Of a stretch of DNA of 64,000 nucleotides, positions 44,825 through 53,968 are shown one piece after another; positions within the stretch are counted from its first letter, which is position 1, and the number at the start of each line of letters is the position of its first letter. The translations under genes were made by a program, and so were the position numbers. This DNA is from Lactobacillus sp. ESL0677 (lineage in GTDB: Bacteria > Bacillota > Bacilli > Lactobacillales > Lactobacillaceae), in assembly GCF_029392875.1 (NCBI RefSeq), contig NZ_CP113946.1, positions 992,001 through 1,056,000 of the forward strand. The letters are read 5' to 3'. Below the pieces are notes generated by a model. It worked only from the letters and a program-made list of their open reading frames with translations. It did not search any database and was not told the origin of the DNA.

Positions 44825-47800
44825 TTAGTCACTCTCTCCTAATTTTTCTTTGATTTTATTAAGCAGTTCTTTTTTACTTAAACTACTAATCTGGTGGTAT
44901 TTATTTTCTTTAAGCATGGCGTCAAAAAAGAAGACGTCGCGATAATCGGAATAGGTCAAGGCACTTTTGCCCTTGCCATACTGATATGGATTGAGCTTAA
45001 CTTGGCCCGACAGAATTTGACTGGAAGCAGCCTTAATTAAGTTCTCGTCATACTTTAATAACAAGTCAATTTCATCTTCAGTAAAATCATTCTTATTACT
45101 AAAGCTAAAGCCACCTTTTGCCTTAGCCTTAACACCAGTATAAAGTTCTGAGGCTTGGCCCTTTTCTTCAAGTAGTGGCTCAGCCTTCAATAATAAATCC
45201 GGATCATTATTAATCAGTCCCGTATACTTCAGCCGCGTTTTACCATCTAGGGATGGCTGCTTCAGCATTAAATCAGTGCCAATCAGGTCTTTACCATTCA
45301 GGCGCTCAATTTGTCTGGTAACTGTTTGATAAAAAGCCCCTAATAAGGACAACGGATGGTTACCAACAAAGAAGTCCTGATTTTGCGCTAACACGTCAAG
45401 ATAAGATACCATCTGCAAAGATATGCCGTTATAAAATAAGCCAAGATTGAACTTTTTTGCCGATGACTTATAGTCAATTACTTGCGCCAAAAACTCCCGC
45501 TGGTCAGAAATTTGCGCAAGATCTACCCGATCCATTTTGCCGCGTAAGTTAACGTAATGCTCACCTGCTAAATTAGGAATCGCAAAGTTCAGACCTTTGA
45601 CTTTTTCGCCTAGGCCAAAACTTAATTCTGAATATTTAGCTCGCAGTGGCGTTTTTTGCAAAGAATGGTGCCAATTATTGGCGACTTTAGTTGTTGTTTG
45701 GTCTAAGCACCTAAATAGATACTTGTTAAACGGATCATCCATTAACTGTTGGTATTTAGTCTCATCCTGCATTTTTGCCCGCGCCAATTCGAGCAGTCTC
45801 TGCAAGGTTGCCTGGTCGATTTTTGCTAAGTCCAGCTTTTGCTGGTTTAATTCCTTAACTAAACGGTCAAAGGTCTCATGAAAGTAATTACCAGCTTGGA
45901 TCACATCAAGCTCATTTTCAAACCGTTTTCTTAACCGCAAACCATAATTTAAGAAATATTCGTAAGAATTTTCATAAAAAGTTTCTAACTGCGAAACCGA
46001 AGAATTGAGGTTCTCACCGTATAACTTTTGGGCTAATTCTGGGCCAATATCTTCAGGTCGATTATCAAACTGGCTGGCTTCAAGAACCATTGCCGTTTTT
46101 TGTGGTAAATGCTTTTGCGTTAAGCCTAATAATTGCTGAACTTGAGGCTGTGGCTTATTTTGATTCAAATAAGTTAAATAACCGAGGCTGGCTTCAGGAT
46201 TAGTTAAAAATGACAGCAAATCCTGCAATTTATTTGGCAAATTGTGCTGACTAAATTCGGGCGCGCCTGCATTTTTCAATCGTTCATAATAAATTGAGGG
46301 CTCAAGTTCCTCATTAGCAGCGTTTAAAACAGGGTAAGAAAGATAAACCTTATCTTGGGCCAGTGCAAGTGAGACGCCGAACTGGTAATTCTGGTCTAAG
46401 TTACTCAACTGCTGGCGGTCTTCTAAGTAAGAATCCTCGTCAAACACTTGACTCAACTTGTCCAAGTTTTCCGTACTTAAAAAGCCCGGGGTATTTTGGA
46501 TTGCTGGCAGATTATTACTGGTTGCCCCAATAATGAAGACTTGCTTGTAGCCGCTGGTCTGAATCATCCCCATTTCAGACAAGTTAACCGCATCAAGAGT
46601 CGACGGAATTTGCGAAAACGTTGCTTCTTTGAAGCCATTAGTTAATACGTAAAAAAAGCTGTCAATCTCGAATTTGTCAGGATTAATCAATAGATAATCG
46701 TGAAGTAAATTAATTAATAAATCCCAAACTTGTTCGGGCTGCTGTGCCTGTTGTAATTCGCCTTGTTCCTGAGAATCTTCGCGCCATTTTTCCAAGCGCT
46801 TAGGAATCCCGTTTTGGGTTAGAAAGTTAAAGAAAATGGTAACGGCACGTTGACTGTCAGTTTCTTTTTTCATTTCAGCAAGTAAGTTGGAAATTCGCTT
46901 GACAAAATAATCCTTGAGTTTGCTAATGTTAGCAACTTCATTAGGAATTTTATCTAATCTGATGACTTCTGCAGCCACATAATTAGTAAAATCACGGCGC
47001 CACAAATTATGGTTAATTCCGTGTGCTAAAACAAAGTTTTCAAGTTCATCAACATCATGAATATAGGCAGCTTCTTCTTGATACCAATCTGGAATTAACA
47101 GCCGCGTTTTTAAAATCGCCAGCAAATTGCTGGTTTGCAGGGGTCTAGTAAGCAACTGGGCAATATTTTCAATCAAAACTACCAAGGGATGATATTTCAT
47201 CTCTTGTTGCAGGTCATTAAAAAATGGAATCTGATTTTGGCGCAAAATTGGCGTTAAATATGTTTCATATTCGTGTAAATTGGGTGCTAATACTAAAAAG
47301 TCACGGTAACGATAGTTACTCAGAGCTACTTGCTGATAAATTGTGCGGGCGACAAAGTATGCTTCAGCGTAACGCGAATCGGCGCGCACCAATTGTACTT
47401 GATTTAGATTCTCAGGTGCGGCAATTGTTCCCGTCCAAAATTCATTTAGTAACTCACGGTTTGATTGCTTAGGTGCGATTGGTGTCTTAATAACTTGATA
47501 ATTTAAGTGATGATCATCCAGATAATGCGTTAACTGACCAATTGTTTTTTGAATAACATAATCGTAATCACCAGCCTCGGCATTAGAATCAATTTGTCCT
47601 AGTTTTGTCTTAAAGGCCAAGGTAACATTACCAGCGTGCATCATGAGCAATTTAATGGTCAGACTTTCTTGTAGCGAAAAGTGTGAAAAATCGCTGAAAT
47701 AAAAATCCGTCTTGTCCAAGTCTTTTTTACTGGCTAATAATTCGTTTAACTGCAGCTGCACTTCATTTTTGGTTGAAAATTTATCTGTAATTTCAGTGAT

Positions 47801-48301
47801 AAAGGCATCATAAATAACGCGCAAGTCCGCAATTTTATTTTTCGTTTCTAAGTCTAAATTACTGTCATCAAGTTTATCGAGGTCTAAATTACCCGCCCGC
47901 ACCTGCAAAATGGTGTCATAAAGCTGCTTCACTAAGCCAGAATTAACGCTGACGTTCTTAAATAAATGCAGCTGGTCACGCTGCTTTTCAATAATTTTTG
48001 CTAGCAGCATGGCCGCAGCCGCATTATCTAATTGCGTTGGTAGTCCTTCTTCAGCGTCTTTTAAAAAGTACCATGCTAGTCGCGAAAATGATAAAACCTG
48101 CAGATTTTTTACTGATTGTTCAACTTGCTTTTGACTCAGCGCAAGCTTATTTATTGCCCTAATTTCTGTGGTAAACTTAATATGATTAGGTACAATGATA
48201 AAAGTTTCATGTTCTGGCTGGGTTTGATAATTTTCAATTGCTAGTTGCAGAATTTTTTCTTGCAAGGGATCTGTTTGGCGACCGACTAGAATCTTGATCA
48301 T
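44825..48301 (-). CDS. rexB: RexB (AddB) nuclease subunit without iron-sulfur ligands
   Basis: 1158 residues, partner of RexA. The helicase part is inactive in type: the nucleotide-loop position near the N-terminus reads [12 protein letters not shown], with no GKS/GKT. The C-terminal nuclease keeps [12 protein letters not shown] (catalytic Asp and Lys). Bacillus AddB holds a 4Fe-4S cluster through one Cys in a CPF motif and three near the C-terminus. Here the CPF position is NSY ([13 protein letters not shown]) and the last block reads [14 protein letters not shown], with none. This cluster-free form is typical of the RexB branch. It is divergent from the mevalonate operon. Confidence 0.94.
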   Translation of the reverse strand: MIKILVGRQTDPLQEKILQLAIENYQTQPEHETFIIVPNHIKFTTEIRAINKLALSQKQVEQSVKNLQVLSFSRLAWYFLKDAEEGLPTQLDNAAAAMLLAKIIEKQRDQLHLFKNVSVNSGLVKQLYDTILQVRAGNLDLDKLDDSNLDLETKNKIADLRVIYDAFITEITDKFSTKNEVQLQLNELLASKKDLDKTDFYFSDFSHFSLQESLTIKLLMMHAGNVTLAFKTKLGQIDSNAEAGDYDYVIQKTIGQLTHYLDDHHLNYQVIKTPIAPKQSNRELLNEFWTGTIAAPENLNQVQLVRADSRYAEAYFVARTIYQQVALSNYRYRDFLVLAPNLHEYETYLTPILRQNQIPFFNDLQQEMKYHPLVVLIENIAQLLTRPLQTSNLLAILKTRLLIPDWYQEEAAYIHDVDELENFVLAHGINHNLWRRDFTNYVAAEVIRLDKIPNEVANISKLKDYFVKRISNLLAEMKKETDSQRAVTIFFNFLTQNGIPKRLEKWREDSQEQGELQQAQQPEQVWDLLINLLHDYLLINPDKFEIDSFFYVLTNGFKEATFSQIPSTLDAVNLSEMGMIQTSGYKQVFIIGATSNNLPAIQNTPGFLSTENLDKLSQVFDEDSYLEDRQQLSNLDQNYQFGVSLALAQDKVYLSYPVLNAANEELEPSIYYERLKNAGAPEFSQHNLPNKLQDLLSFLTNPEASLGYLTYLNQNKPQPQVQQLLGLTQKHLPQKTAMVLEASQFDNRPEDIGPELAQKLYGENLNSSVSQLETFYENSYEYFLNYGLRLRKRFENELDVIQAGNYFHETFDRLVKELNQQKLDLAKIDQATLQRLLELARAKMQDETKYQQLMDDPFNKYLFRCLDQTTTKVANNWHHSLQKTPLRAKYSELSFGLGEKVKGLNFAIPNLAGEHYVNLRGKMDRVDLAQISDQREFLAQVIDYKSSAKKFNLGLFYNGISLQMVSYLDVLAQNQDFFVGNHPLSLLGAFYQTVTRQIERLNGKDLIGTDLMLKQPSLDGKTRLKYTGLINNDPDLLLKAEPLLEEKGQASELYTGVKAKAKGGFSFSNKNDFTEDEIDLLLKYDENLIKAASSQILSGQVKLNPYQYGKGKSALTYSDYRDVFFFDAMLKENKYHQISSLSKKELLNKIKEKLGESD

Positions 48302-48376
48302 TTGTTCACTTCTCCTTAGCTAATATTTTAGCATAGGAGCCGCAATTTTTTACTAACATTAAGGATCTTAAATAAA

Positions 48377-49285
48377 ATGAAATGTAGTTATTTAGCACAT
48401 GGCAAAGTTATCCTGATTGGTGAGCACGCAGTTGTTTACGGTTATGATGCTCTCGCCATGCCGATTATGTCCTTGCAGATTAAAGCTAGTGTTGAACCGA
48501 GTTCAACAATGTGGATGGATACTGCTCGCTATCACGGGCCCTTTTTTACTGCACCCGATGAATATGACGGCTTAAAATATGTGGTCAAGACGATGCTGGC
48601 TAAGGCAGATAGTAGTGCGCCACTTAAAATTACTTATACTGGTGAAATTCCAACGGAACGTGGTTTCGGCTCCAGTGCCACCGTTGCTCTGGCCACAACT
48701 AAGGCAATGAACGAGTATTTTGCATTAAACCTGACAGAAAAGGAAATCATGACGATTACTAACCGTGCCGAAATGATTAATCACGGTAAGGCCTCCGGTC
48801 TTGATGCGGCAACTGTCAATTCTGCTAATTTAGTCTTTTTTAACCAGAAAATAGGACCTAAAACGCTCAACGCCAAACTGGGAGCTACCTTGCTGATCAT
48901 GGATACAGGAGAACTTGGCAGCACAAAAGAAGCGGTTAACCAAGTTCATATTCAAATGATTGCCGATCCCGCTAAAAAGCAAATGATTGCTCAACTAGGG
49001 CAATTAGCTACTGCAACTAAAGCAGCATGGCTTAACCAGGATCAAATTCAAGTTGGTCATATTTTTAATCAGGCGCAAGCAATTCTGCAGGCATTTGGGT
49101 TAGCCACCGCTAAAATTAACCAGCTACAGAAACTTGCCTTGGCTGACGGTGCTTTGGGCTTTAAATTATCTGGCAGCGGTCTGGGCGGCATTGTGATTGC
49201 CCTGTGCCCTAACTGGAAAACGGCGAACAAAATTGCGGCCAGCAGTCAAACGTTAATCACGGGTTCATGGATTGAGGAAATTTAA
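48377..49285 (+). CDS. mvk: Mevalonate kinase
   Basis: A 302-residue GHMP kinase that phosphorylates mevalonate, the first of three kinase steps to isopentenyl diphosphate. Seen: HGKVILIGEHAVVYGY at the start, the ATP loop PTERGFGSSATVALATTKA near residue 95-110, and the C-terminal KLSGSGLGGIVIAL. The catalytic Asp lies in the NHGKASGLDAATVN block. AAGGA is 11 bases before the ATG. First gene of a four-gene operon; its stop shares a base with the mvaD start (TAATG). Confidence 0.95.
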   Translation: MKCSYLAHGKVILIGEHAVVYGYDALAMPIMSLQIKASVEPSSTMWMDTARYHGPFFTAPDEYDGLKYVVKTMLAKADSSAPLKITYTGEIPTERGFGSSATVALATTKAMNEYFALNLTEKEIMTITNRAEMINHGKASGLDAATVNSANLVFFNQKIGPKTLNAKLGATLLIMDTGELGSTKEAVNQVHIQMIADPAKKQMIAQLGQLATATKAAWLNQDQIQVGHIFNQAQAILQAFGLATAKINQLQKLALADGALGFKLSGSGLGGIVIALCPNWKTANKIAASSQTLITGSWIEEI

Positions 49286-50247
49286 TGGCTAAAACAGTTC
49301 GAGCACATACAAACATTGCGTTGATTAAATATTGGGGTAAGGCAAACAACCAGTTGCGGCTGCCGTTAATGTCGAGTCTGTCAATGACTTTGGATCAGTT
49401 TTATACGGATACTAAAATTACAGCTAGCACAACGGGAAATCATTTTTTCCTTAATAATATTGAACAAACTGGTAAAAGTGCCCAGCGTGTTTTTACTTAT
49501 CTTGAAAAATTACAACAGCATTTTAACGTGACTGGTTCATTGTCCGTTTATTCGATTAATCACGTACCAACAGCTGCAGGATTAGCCTCATCCAGCTCTG
49601 CTTTTGCGGCGTTGGCGGGGGCTTTTTGCGTATATTACAAGTTAGACGTTAACCGGCGGCAATTGTCGCGCCTAGCTAGGCTAGGCTCAGGTTCTGCCAG
49701 CCGGTCAATCTATGGCGGTTTTGCTATTTGGCAAAAAGGCGTGGATGATGCGACCTCTTATGCTTATGCTTTAAATGAAAATCCACAAATGGACTTACAC
49801 CTTTTAGCAATTGAATTAAATCAGCAACCTAAAGAATTGTCATCAACTGGTGGGATGAAGCAAGCACAATCTTCGCCCTTTTTTAAGCCGTGGCTGGCGC
49901 GTAATGAGCAAGAAATGGCACAAATAACTTCTGCCATTCAAGAAAATGATTTTACTCGCCTAGGACAACTAGCCGAACTTAATGCCAGCGAGATGCACGC
50001 AATTAATTTAACGGCGCGGCCTGGCTTTACTTATTTTGAGCCGGATACTATTAAGGCTATTAGGTTAGTTACCCAATTGCGCGCGCGCGGGATTGAATGT
50101 TACTACACAATCGATGCCGGTCCCAATGTTAAGGTTCTCTGCCAGTTAAGAAATGTAAAAGATGTGACCAATTCATTTGTGTCTGTGTTCAAGAATGCTA
50201 AGATAGTAAATGCAAGTTTTGGTCCAGGTATCTCATGCCTGGACTAA
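49285..50247 (+). CDS. mvaD: Diphosphomevalonate decarboxylase
   Basis: 320 residues. It decarboxylates mevalonate diphosphate with ATP to isopentenyl diphosphate. Family marks: HTNIALIKYWGKAN, the nucleotide loop PTAAGLASSSSAFAALAGAF, and GSGSASRSIYGGFAIW; the C-terminal IDAGPNVKVLC carries the catalytic Asp. The start codon overlaps the mvk stop. In pathway order it acts after the next gene's product. Confidence 0.97.
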   Translation: MAKTVRAHTNIALIKYWGKANNQLRLPLMSSLSMTLDQFYTDTKITASTTGNHFFLNNIEQTGKSAQRVFTYLEKLQQHFNVTGSLSVYSINHVPTAAGLASSSSAFAALAGAFCVYYKLDVNRRQLSRLARLGSGSASRSIYGGFAIWQKGVDDATSYAYALNENPQMDLHLLAIELNQQPKELSSTGGMKQAQSSPFFKPWLARNEQEMAQITSAIQENDFTRLGQLAELNASEMHAINLTARPGFTYFEPDTIKAIRLVTQLRARGIECYYTIDAGPNVKVLCQLRNVKDVTNSFVSVFKNAKIVNASFGPGISCLD

Positions 50248-50282
50248 TTAGCGTAATTTAATTGATTAGGAGATTAAATTAA

Positions 50283-51365
50283 TTGATCACAGAACAAGCA
50301 CCCGGAAAATTATATATTGCTGGTGAATACGCTGTTTTAGAACAAGATTGTCCTGCAGTCTTAGTTGCAGTTAACCAGTTTATTCGGGTTTCAATTACTA
50401 AAAGCAAGTCAACAACGGGCCTAATCCACTCCAAGCAGTATTCACAGGACTCAATTCATTGGGTGCGTAAAGGCGCCAAAATGGTAATTGATAACCGTGA
50501 TAATCCGTTTGAATATATTTTAGCCGCAATTTCTTATACGGAACGTTACTGTATTGAACAGAATATTAACATGAAGGTTTACGACCTGCACGTTAATTCT
50601 GACTTAGATTCAGCTGATGGTAAGAAATATGGTCTAGGTTCCAGTGCGGCGGTTACCGTAGCAACGGTTAAAGCAATTCTGCGCTTTTATAATGTGCCTT
50701 TTAGCAATGAATTAGTTTACAAATTATCCGCAATTTCGCATTATTCTGTTCAGGGTAATGGCTCTGCTGGTGATATTGCTGCCAGCGTTTATGGCGGCTG
50801 GCTAGCCTACCAAACCTTTGATAAGGCATGGCTGACTAATGAACTGGCTAGCAAAACTTTATCAAGCATTGTAAATGAAGCATGGCCGGGGTTGAAAATC
50901 CAATTATTGACGCCACCGGAAGGGATGCGTCTGATGATTGGCTGGAGCCACAAACCAGCTTCAACATCACGACTGGTTGATGAAACTAGCGCCAATCGTG
51001 CGGCCCTAAATGGTGAATATCGCGAATTTTTGCAGGCATCACGCGAATGTGTACTAAAGATGATTACTGGTTTTGAACAAAACAACATTGCCTTGATTAA
51101 AACGCAAATCCGCGTTAATCGCTGCCTGCTGCAGCATTTTGCTCAAATTAATCAAATTGCAATTGAAATTCCGCGACTTTCCAAGTTAATTAACATTGCC
51201 GAAGACTTCGGCGGTGCAGCTAAGACTTCTGGCGCTGGCAACGGCGACTGCGGCATTGTAATTGCAGATGGAACAACTGATGTGGCTGCATTGGAAAGTC
51301 AGTGGCAAGAAAATGGCATTCAGCCCCTTAACTTCCACGTTCATCAGGTTAAATTTGCCCAATAG
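50283..51365 (+). CDS. Phosphomevalonate kinase
   Basis: A 360-residue GHMP kinase converting mevalonate-5-phosphate to the diphosphate. It begins TEQAPGKLYIAGEYAVLE and has KKYGLGSSAAVTVATVKA as the ATP loop (near residue 117), NGSAGDIAASVYGGW, and the C-terminal KTSGAGNGDCGIVIADG. TTG at 50283 is the start, with AGGAG 9-11 bases ahead; no ATG fits the conserved beginning. The 35-base gap to mvaD and 8-base gap to fni indicate one transcript. Confidence 0.95.
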   Translation: MITEQAPGKLYIAGEYAVLEQDCPAVLVAVNQFIRVSITKSKSTTGLIHSKQYSQDSIHWVRKGAKMVIDNRDNPFEYILAAISYTERYCIEQNINMKVYDLHVNSDLDSADGKKYGLGSSAAVTVATVKAILRFYNVPFSNELVYKLSAISHYSVQGNGSAGDIAASVYGGWLAYQTFDKAWLTNELASKTLSSIVNEAWPGLKIQLLTPPEGMRLMIGWSHKPASTSRLVDETSANRAALNGEYREFLQASRECVLKMITGFEQNNIALIKTQIRVNRCLLQHFAQINQIAIEIPRLSKLINIAEDFGGAAKTSGAGNGDCGIVIADGTTDVAALESQWQENGIQPLNFHVHQVKFAQ

Positions 51366-51373
51366 GAGAAAAA

Positions 51374-52390
51374 ATGTCAATCAGATCTAAACGTAAAGAA
51401 GAACATTTAACTTTAGCCCAAACTTTTTTTGAACCTGAAAAAGCCAACAGCTTTGACCAAATGCATTTATTACGGCCAGCACTGCCAGAAACCCGAGTTG
51501 ATTTAGATACAATTAAAACAACAATATTTGGTAAAACGGTTAGTGCCCCCTTCTTCATTAACGCGATGACTGGTGGCTCAGCTAAGTCACTATTGATTAA
51601 CAAAGAGCTGGGCAAAATTGCTAGCCAAACTAAGATTGCTTTAGCTCTTGGTTCAGCCAGCATTCTAGTTAAAGAACATGCACAGCTAGATAGCTTTTTA
51701 GTGGCTCGCGAGGCTAATCCGAATGGAATTATTATCGCCAATATTAATGCAAAAACAGCGCCAAAGGACGCAAAAAAAATTGTCAGCGAATTACAAGCTG
51801 ATGCCTTGCAGGTACACCTAAATACAGTTCAAGAAATTGCGATGCCTGAAGGTGAACGTGATTTTCATTGGCTAGATAATCTTAGAAGTTTACGGCAAGA
51901 AATCACTGTTCCAATGATCATTAAGGAAGTTGGTTTTGGTCTTGACCGCGCAACCATTCAGCTACTTAAAAATGAAGGCTTTAAATGGTTCGATGTTGCT
52001 GGTAGTGGCGGCACGAATTTTGCTCAAATTGAAAACGCACGTAACCAAAGTGACCTTTCTTACCTTGAGACTTTGGGCTTACCAACAGTTATTGCAGCAA
52101 TGATGGCTCAAAAAGAACAAGTTAACCTAATTGTTTCTGGTGGTGTTCGCAATCCTCTGGATGTCTTCAAGGGCTTATGCTTGGGTGGTCAATATGTTGG
52201 TATTTCTAACGTCTTCTTGCAAACAATGGAGCAAAATACACCCGAATATTTATTGCGGACAATTCAAAATTGGCAGCATGAATTAGCTGGTTTATTAGCC
52301 ATCTTTGGTCAAAAGGATTTGACTAACTTAGCAAGTATTAAGCAATATTTTGACTTTCCCTTGCATGACCTAATCACGCAGTTAAGTTAA
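51374..52390 (+). CDS. fni: Type 2 isopentenyl-diphosphate isomerase
   Basis: A 338-residue FMN enzyme interconverting IPP and DMAPP, the last gene of the mevalonate operon. TIM-barrel features: RKEEHLTLAQTF near the N-terminus, FINAMTGGSAKSLLINKELG (flavin loop), VQEIAMPEGERDF, IIKEVGFGL and WFDVAGSGGTNFAQIE, then VSGGVRNPLDVFKGL (phosphate binding). It supplies the DMAPP for polyprenyl and bactoprenol synthesis, needed for peptidoglycan. AGGAG lies 6 bases before the ATG. A terminator follows. Confidence 0.97.
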   Translation: MSIRSKRKEEHLTLAQTFFEPEKANSFDQMHLLRPALPETRVDLDTIKTTIFGKTVSAPFFINAMTGGSAKSLLINKELGKIASQTKIALALGSASILVKEHAQLDSFLVAREANPNGIIIANINAKTAPKDAKKIVSELQADALQVHLNTVQEIAMPEGERDFHWLDNLRSLRQEITVPMIIKEVGFGLDRATIQLLKNEGFKWFDVAGSGGTNFAQIENARNQSDLSYLETLGLPTVIAAMMAQKEQVNLIVSGGVRNPLDVFKGLCLGGQYVGISNVFLQTMEQNTPEYLLRTIQNWQHELAGLLAIFGQKDLTNLASIKQYFDFPLHDLITQLS

Positions 52391-52393
52391 AAT

Positions 52394-52416
52394 TTTACAT
52401 AATTTTAATTATGACA
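52394..52416. repeat. 23-bp direct repeat, copy 1
   Basis: Begins TTTACATAATTTTAATTATG and ends in ACA; one mismatch to 53159-53181. The inner CATAATT..AATTATG is itself symmetrical. The two copies frame the gene-free stretch. Confidence 0.8.
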
Positions 52417-52419
52417 ATT

Positions 52420-52455
52420 AAAAAGGACTATGATTAAAACTCATAGTCTTTTTTT
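52420..52455 (+). terminator. Terminator of the mevalonate operon
   Basis: GACTATGA (52426-52433) and TCATAGTC (52441-52448), with seven T's after the stem. Confidence 0.9.
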
Positions 52456-52513
52456 AGAAGTTACACCATTTTTAATTTTTTATCAAAAATAGCCAATGCT
52501 TCCTTAATATTTT

Positions 52514-52522
52514 TGCTATACT
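52514..52522 (+). promoter_or_regulatory. Promoter of the putative toxin mRNA
   Basis: Extended -10 TGCTATACT with hexamer 52517-52522; no convincing -35. Predicted RNA start near 52529. Confidence 0.4.
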
Positions 52523-52638
52523 TAATACTGAACATGAGCACGAAGCTAGATAACGGTGACTAATCTCTAGACTGAAGATGTGATTGCTTATGGTGTAACA
52601 ACTATAACTCGTAAAATTCGACAGAAAGGATTAGTCAG

Positions 52639-52654
52639 GTATCCACATGGATAC
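52639..52654 (+). promoter_or_regulatory. Hairpin around the small-peptide start codon
   Basis: GTATCC (52639-52644), loop ACAT, GGATAC (52649-52654); the ATG at 52647-52649 begins within the loop. Such folds limit toxin translation in Fst-type type I systems. Confidence 0.45.
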
Positions 52655-52800
52655 TGTTATTGCTTTTGGTTCAAACATTGCAGTGATTGGTATTGGTAAC
52701 AATAGTTAGACAATTAAATTTGTTGATTACTGAAATTGCTAAGTTAATTAACGCTTTGAGTGAATTAAAAGCTGCCTGGAAGAAATTTAAGGTAAAATAA
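52647..52800 (+). pseudogene. Small hydrophobic peptide gene, frameshifted (putative type I toxin)
   Basis: The ATG at 52647 opens a 20-codon frame (MDTVIAFGSNIAVIGIGNNS, stop at 52709). In the next frame a 37-codon run from 52687 to the stop at 52800 gives VTIVRQLNLLITEIAKLINA and then ALSELKAAWKKFKVK. Removing one base near 52695 (TTGGTAAC) would join both into a ~50-residue peptide: a short hydrophobic segment, an amphipathic helix and a basic tail, like type I toxins. So it is either a one-base frameshifted gene, a programmed shift, or a sequencing error. It has a start-masking hairpin and a facing antisense RNA, as type I loci do. I do not recognise a named family. Confidence 0.5.
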
Positions 52801-52918
52801 TAACCGCTCTAGTTTAAGACGACTAACGGTTATTACTGTAATAATTAGAAGTCACCGCTTTTAATGCGGAAACTCATGTTGAGAAGTCCTGGAACTAACA
52901 GGACTTCTTTTTCTTTAC
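52790..52918 (-). ncRNA. Putative antisense RNA (type I antitoxin candidate)
   Basis: A minus-strand promoter at 52925-52953 would start an RNA near 52918. The RNA contains the AGAAGTCCTG hairpin, a small CCGC/GCGG hairpin (52855-52869), and ends at TAATAACCG / CGGTTATTA (52798-52806 / 52827-52835) followed by TTTTACC. Its ~125 bases are complementary to the 3' end of the putative toxin mRNA, as in TxpA/RatA-like pairs. Confidence 0.5.
52882..52916 (+). terminator. Terminator of the putative toxin mRNA
   Basis: AGAAGTCCTG (52882-52891) and CAGGACTTCT (52899-52908) followed by TTTTCTTT. Confidence 0.8.
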
Positions 52919-52924
52919 AGCCAT

Positions 52925-52953
52925 ATTGTAGCATTTTTATATTTAAGATTCAA
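52925..52953 (-). promoter_or_regulatory. Promoter of the antisense RNA
   Basis: Minus strand: -35 TTGAAT (52948-52953), 17-bp spacer ending TGC, -10 TACAAT (52925-52930). This is a near-consensus strong promoter with no coding gene behind it. Confidence 0.65.
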
Positions 52954-53006
52954 TTACGACAAAAGAGCCGTTATACTAAAAATAATAATTAACTCTTTTT
53001 TAATTA

Positions 53007-53158
53007 TTAATTCTTTGAAGCTCCCGAAGTAGCGTCTTCACTGGCATTTTCAGCAGCTTGTGTACCAGCTATCCTACCAAAGACAACAGCATTGGTAATA
53101 CCCATCCCGCAGCCAGCTCCCGATAAAATATCGGAAACTAGTCCTTTGAAAAATTGAC
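53007..53158 (-). pseudogene. C-terminal remnant of an FAD-dependent reductase (fumarate-reductase-like)
   Basis: About 50 codons open on the minus strand to a stop at 53007, with no start codon or gene body. The remnant reads SGAGCGMGITNAVVFGRIAG then TQAAENASEDATSGASKN, matching the FAD-binding C-terminus (G..G...A...GRIAG..AA) of flavocytochrome c / FAD-binding reductases. A stop codon lies directly upstream and the 23-bp repeat begins there, so the rest of the gene was deleted up to the repeat. Confidence 0.6.
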
Positions 53159-53181
53159 TTTACATAATTTAAATTATGACA
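53159..53181. repeat. 23-bp direct repeat, copy 2
   Basis: TTTACATAATTTAAATTATG then ACA; its core CATAATTTAAATTATG is a perfect 16-bp palindrome. One mismatch to copy 1 at 52394-52416. Confidence 0.8.
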
Positions 53182-53208
53182 CCAAATATAACAAGTTTTA
53201 TTCTTCTA

Positions 53209-53943
53209 CTACAATACAAACCCCTGCTTTTGCAGAAAAGCCCCCACATCCGGCCTTCTTGCCTCGCTAAAGAAGTCAATATTCTTTTGTAGCCAGTCAG
53301 TCTGTTGCTGGTTACTGTTACGACTGGCATAATATACAGCGGTCAGTTGCTGATAAGCTGTTAAATCAGTGAACTTAGCTATGTCATAGCTATTTTGTGC
53401 GACCTTTTGGTCTAATGCCATTCGGGGCTTAGGTCCATTCTTCTTGGTTGGAACACCAATTGTCATGCCAAAAACTGGTACGGTAAACTCTGGCAATGTC
53501 AAAATTTCACTAACTTGTTTCAAGTCGTTACGAATGCCGCCAATATAACAAATGCCCAAGTCAAGTTCCTCAGCAGCAATGGCCATACTTTGAGCTGCAA
53601 TAGTGGCATCAATGACACTGACTAACAGTGCCTCCATGTTTTTAATGCCGACTAATGACTGATTTGCTTGTTCTAAGAGACATTTTTGCCGATATAAATC
53701 TGCGACAAAAACATAAAAGGCACCACTGTGAACGACGTATTCTGGACAATTGGCGATTTCACCTAATTGCTGGCGCTTCTGAGTATCAGTAATTTCAATA
53801 ATTGAGAATGCTTGAACAAAGTTTGACGATGAAGCGCTATTAGCAGCTATTAGCAGCTCTTCTTTAGTCGCAATTGGTAGCGGCTCATCGACAAAATCTC
53901 GTACGGAAACGTGTTGTGTCATTTTTTGGATAAAATCATTCAC
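53209..53943 (-). CDS. Nitroreductase-family NADPH oxidoreductase
   Basis: A 244-residue FMN-dependent oxidoreductase of the NfsA/FRP kind. HVSVRDFVDEPLP at the N-terminus holds the flavin-binding Arg; SASSSNFVQAFSIIEI, DATIAAQSMAIAAEELDLGICYIGGIRN and FGMTIGVPTKKNGPKPR follow, and a helical tail with RPDVGAFLQKQGF ends it. It reduces quinones or nitro compounds with NADPH. The physiological substrate is not known. It is transcribed after the HAD gene with a 25-base gap. Confidence 0.88.
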   Translation of the reverse strand: MNDFIQKMTQHVSVRDFVDEPLPIATKEELLIAANSASSSNFVQAFSIIEITDTQKRQQLGEIANCPEYVVHSGAFYVFVADLYRQKCLLEQANQSLVGIKNMEALLVSVIDATIAAQSMAIAAEELDLGICYIGGIRNDLKQVSEILTLPEFTVPVFGMTIGVPTKKNGPKPRMALDQKVAQNSYDIAKFTDLTAYQQLTAVYYASRNSNQQQTDWLQKNIDFFSEARRPDVGAFLQKQGFVL

Positions 53944-53968
53944 TATTTTTAATTCCTTTTCTAGTTTT

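Larger units (their letters stand above)
52417..53158. other. Gene-free stretch between direct repeats
   Basis: About 740 bases between two 23-bp repeats. Contents: mevalonate terminator, convergent sense/antisense RNA candidate (52514-52953), and a flavoprotein remnant (53007-53158). A 10-bp inverted pair GTTACACCAT (52460-52469) / ATGGTGTAAC (52590-52599) is also present in the first part. Confidence 0.6.
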
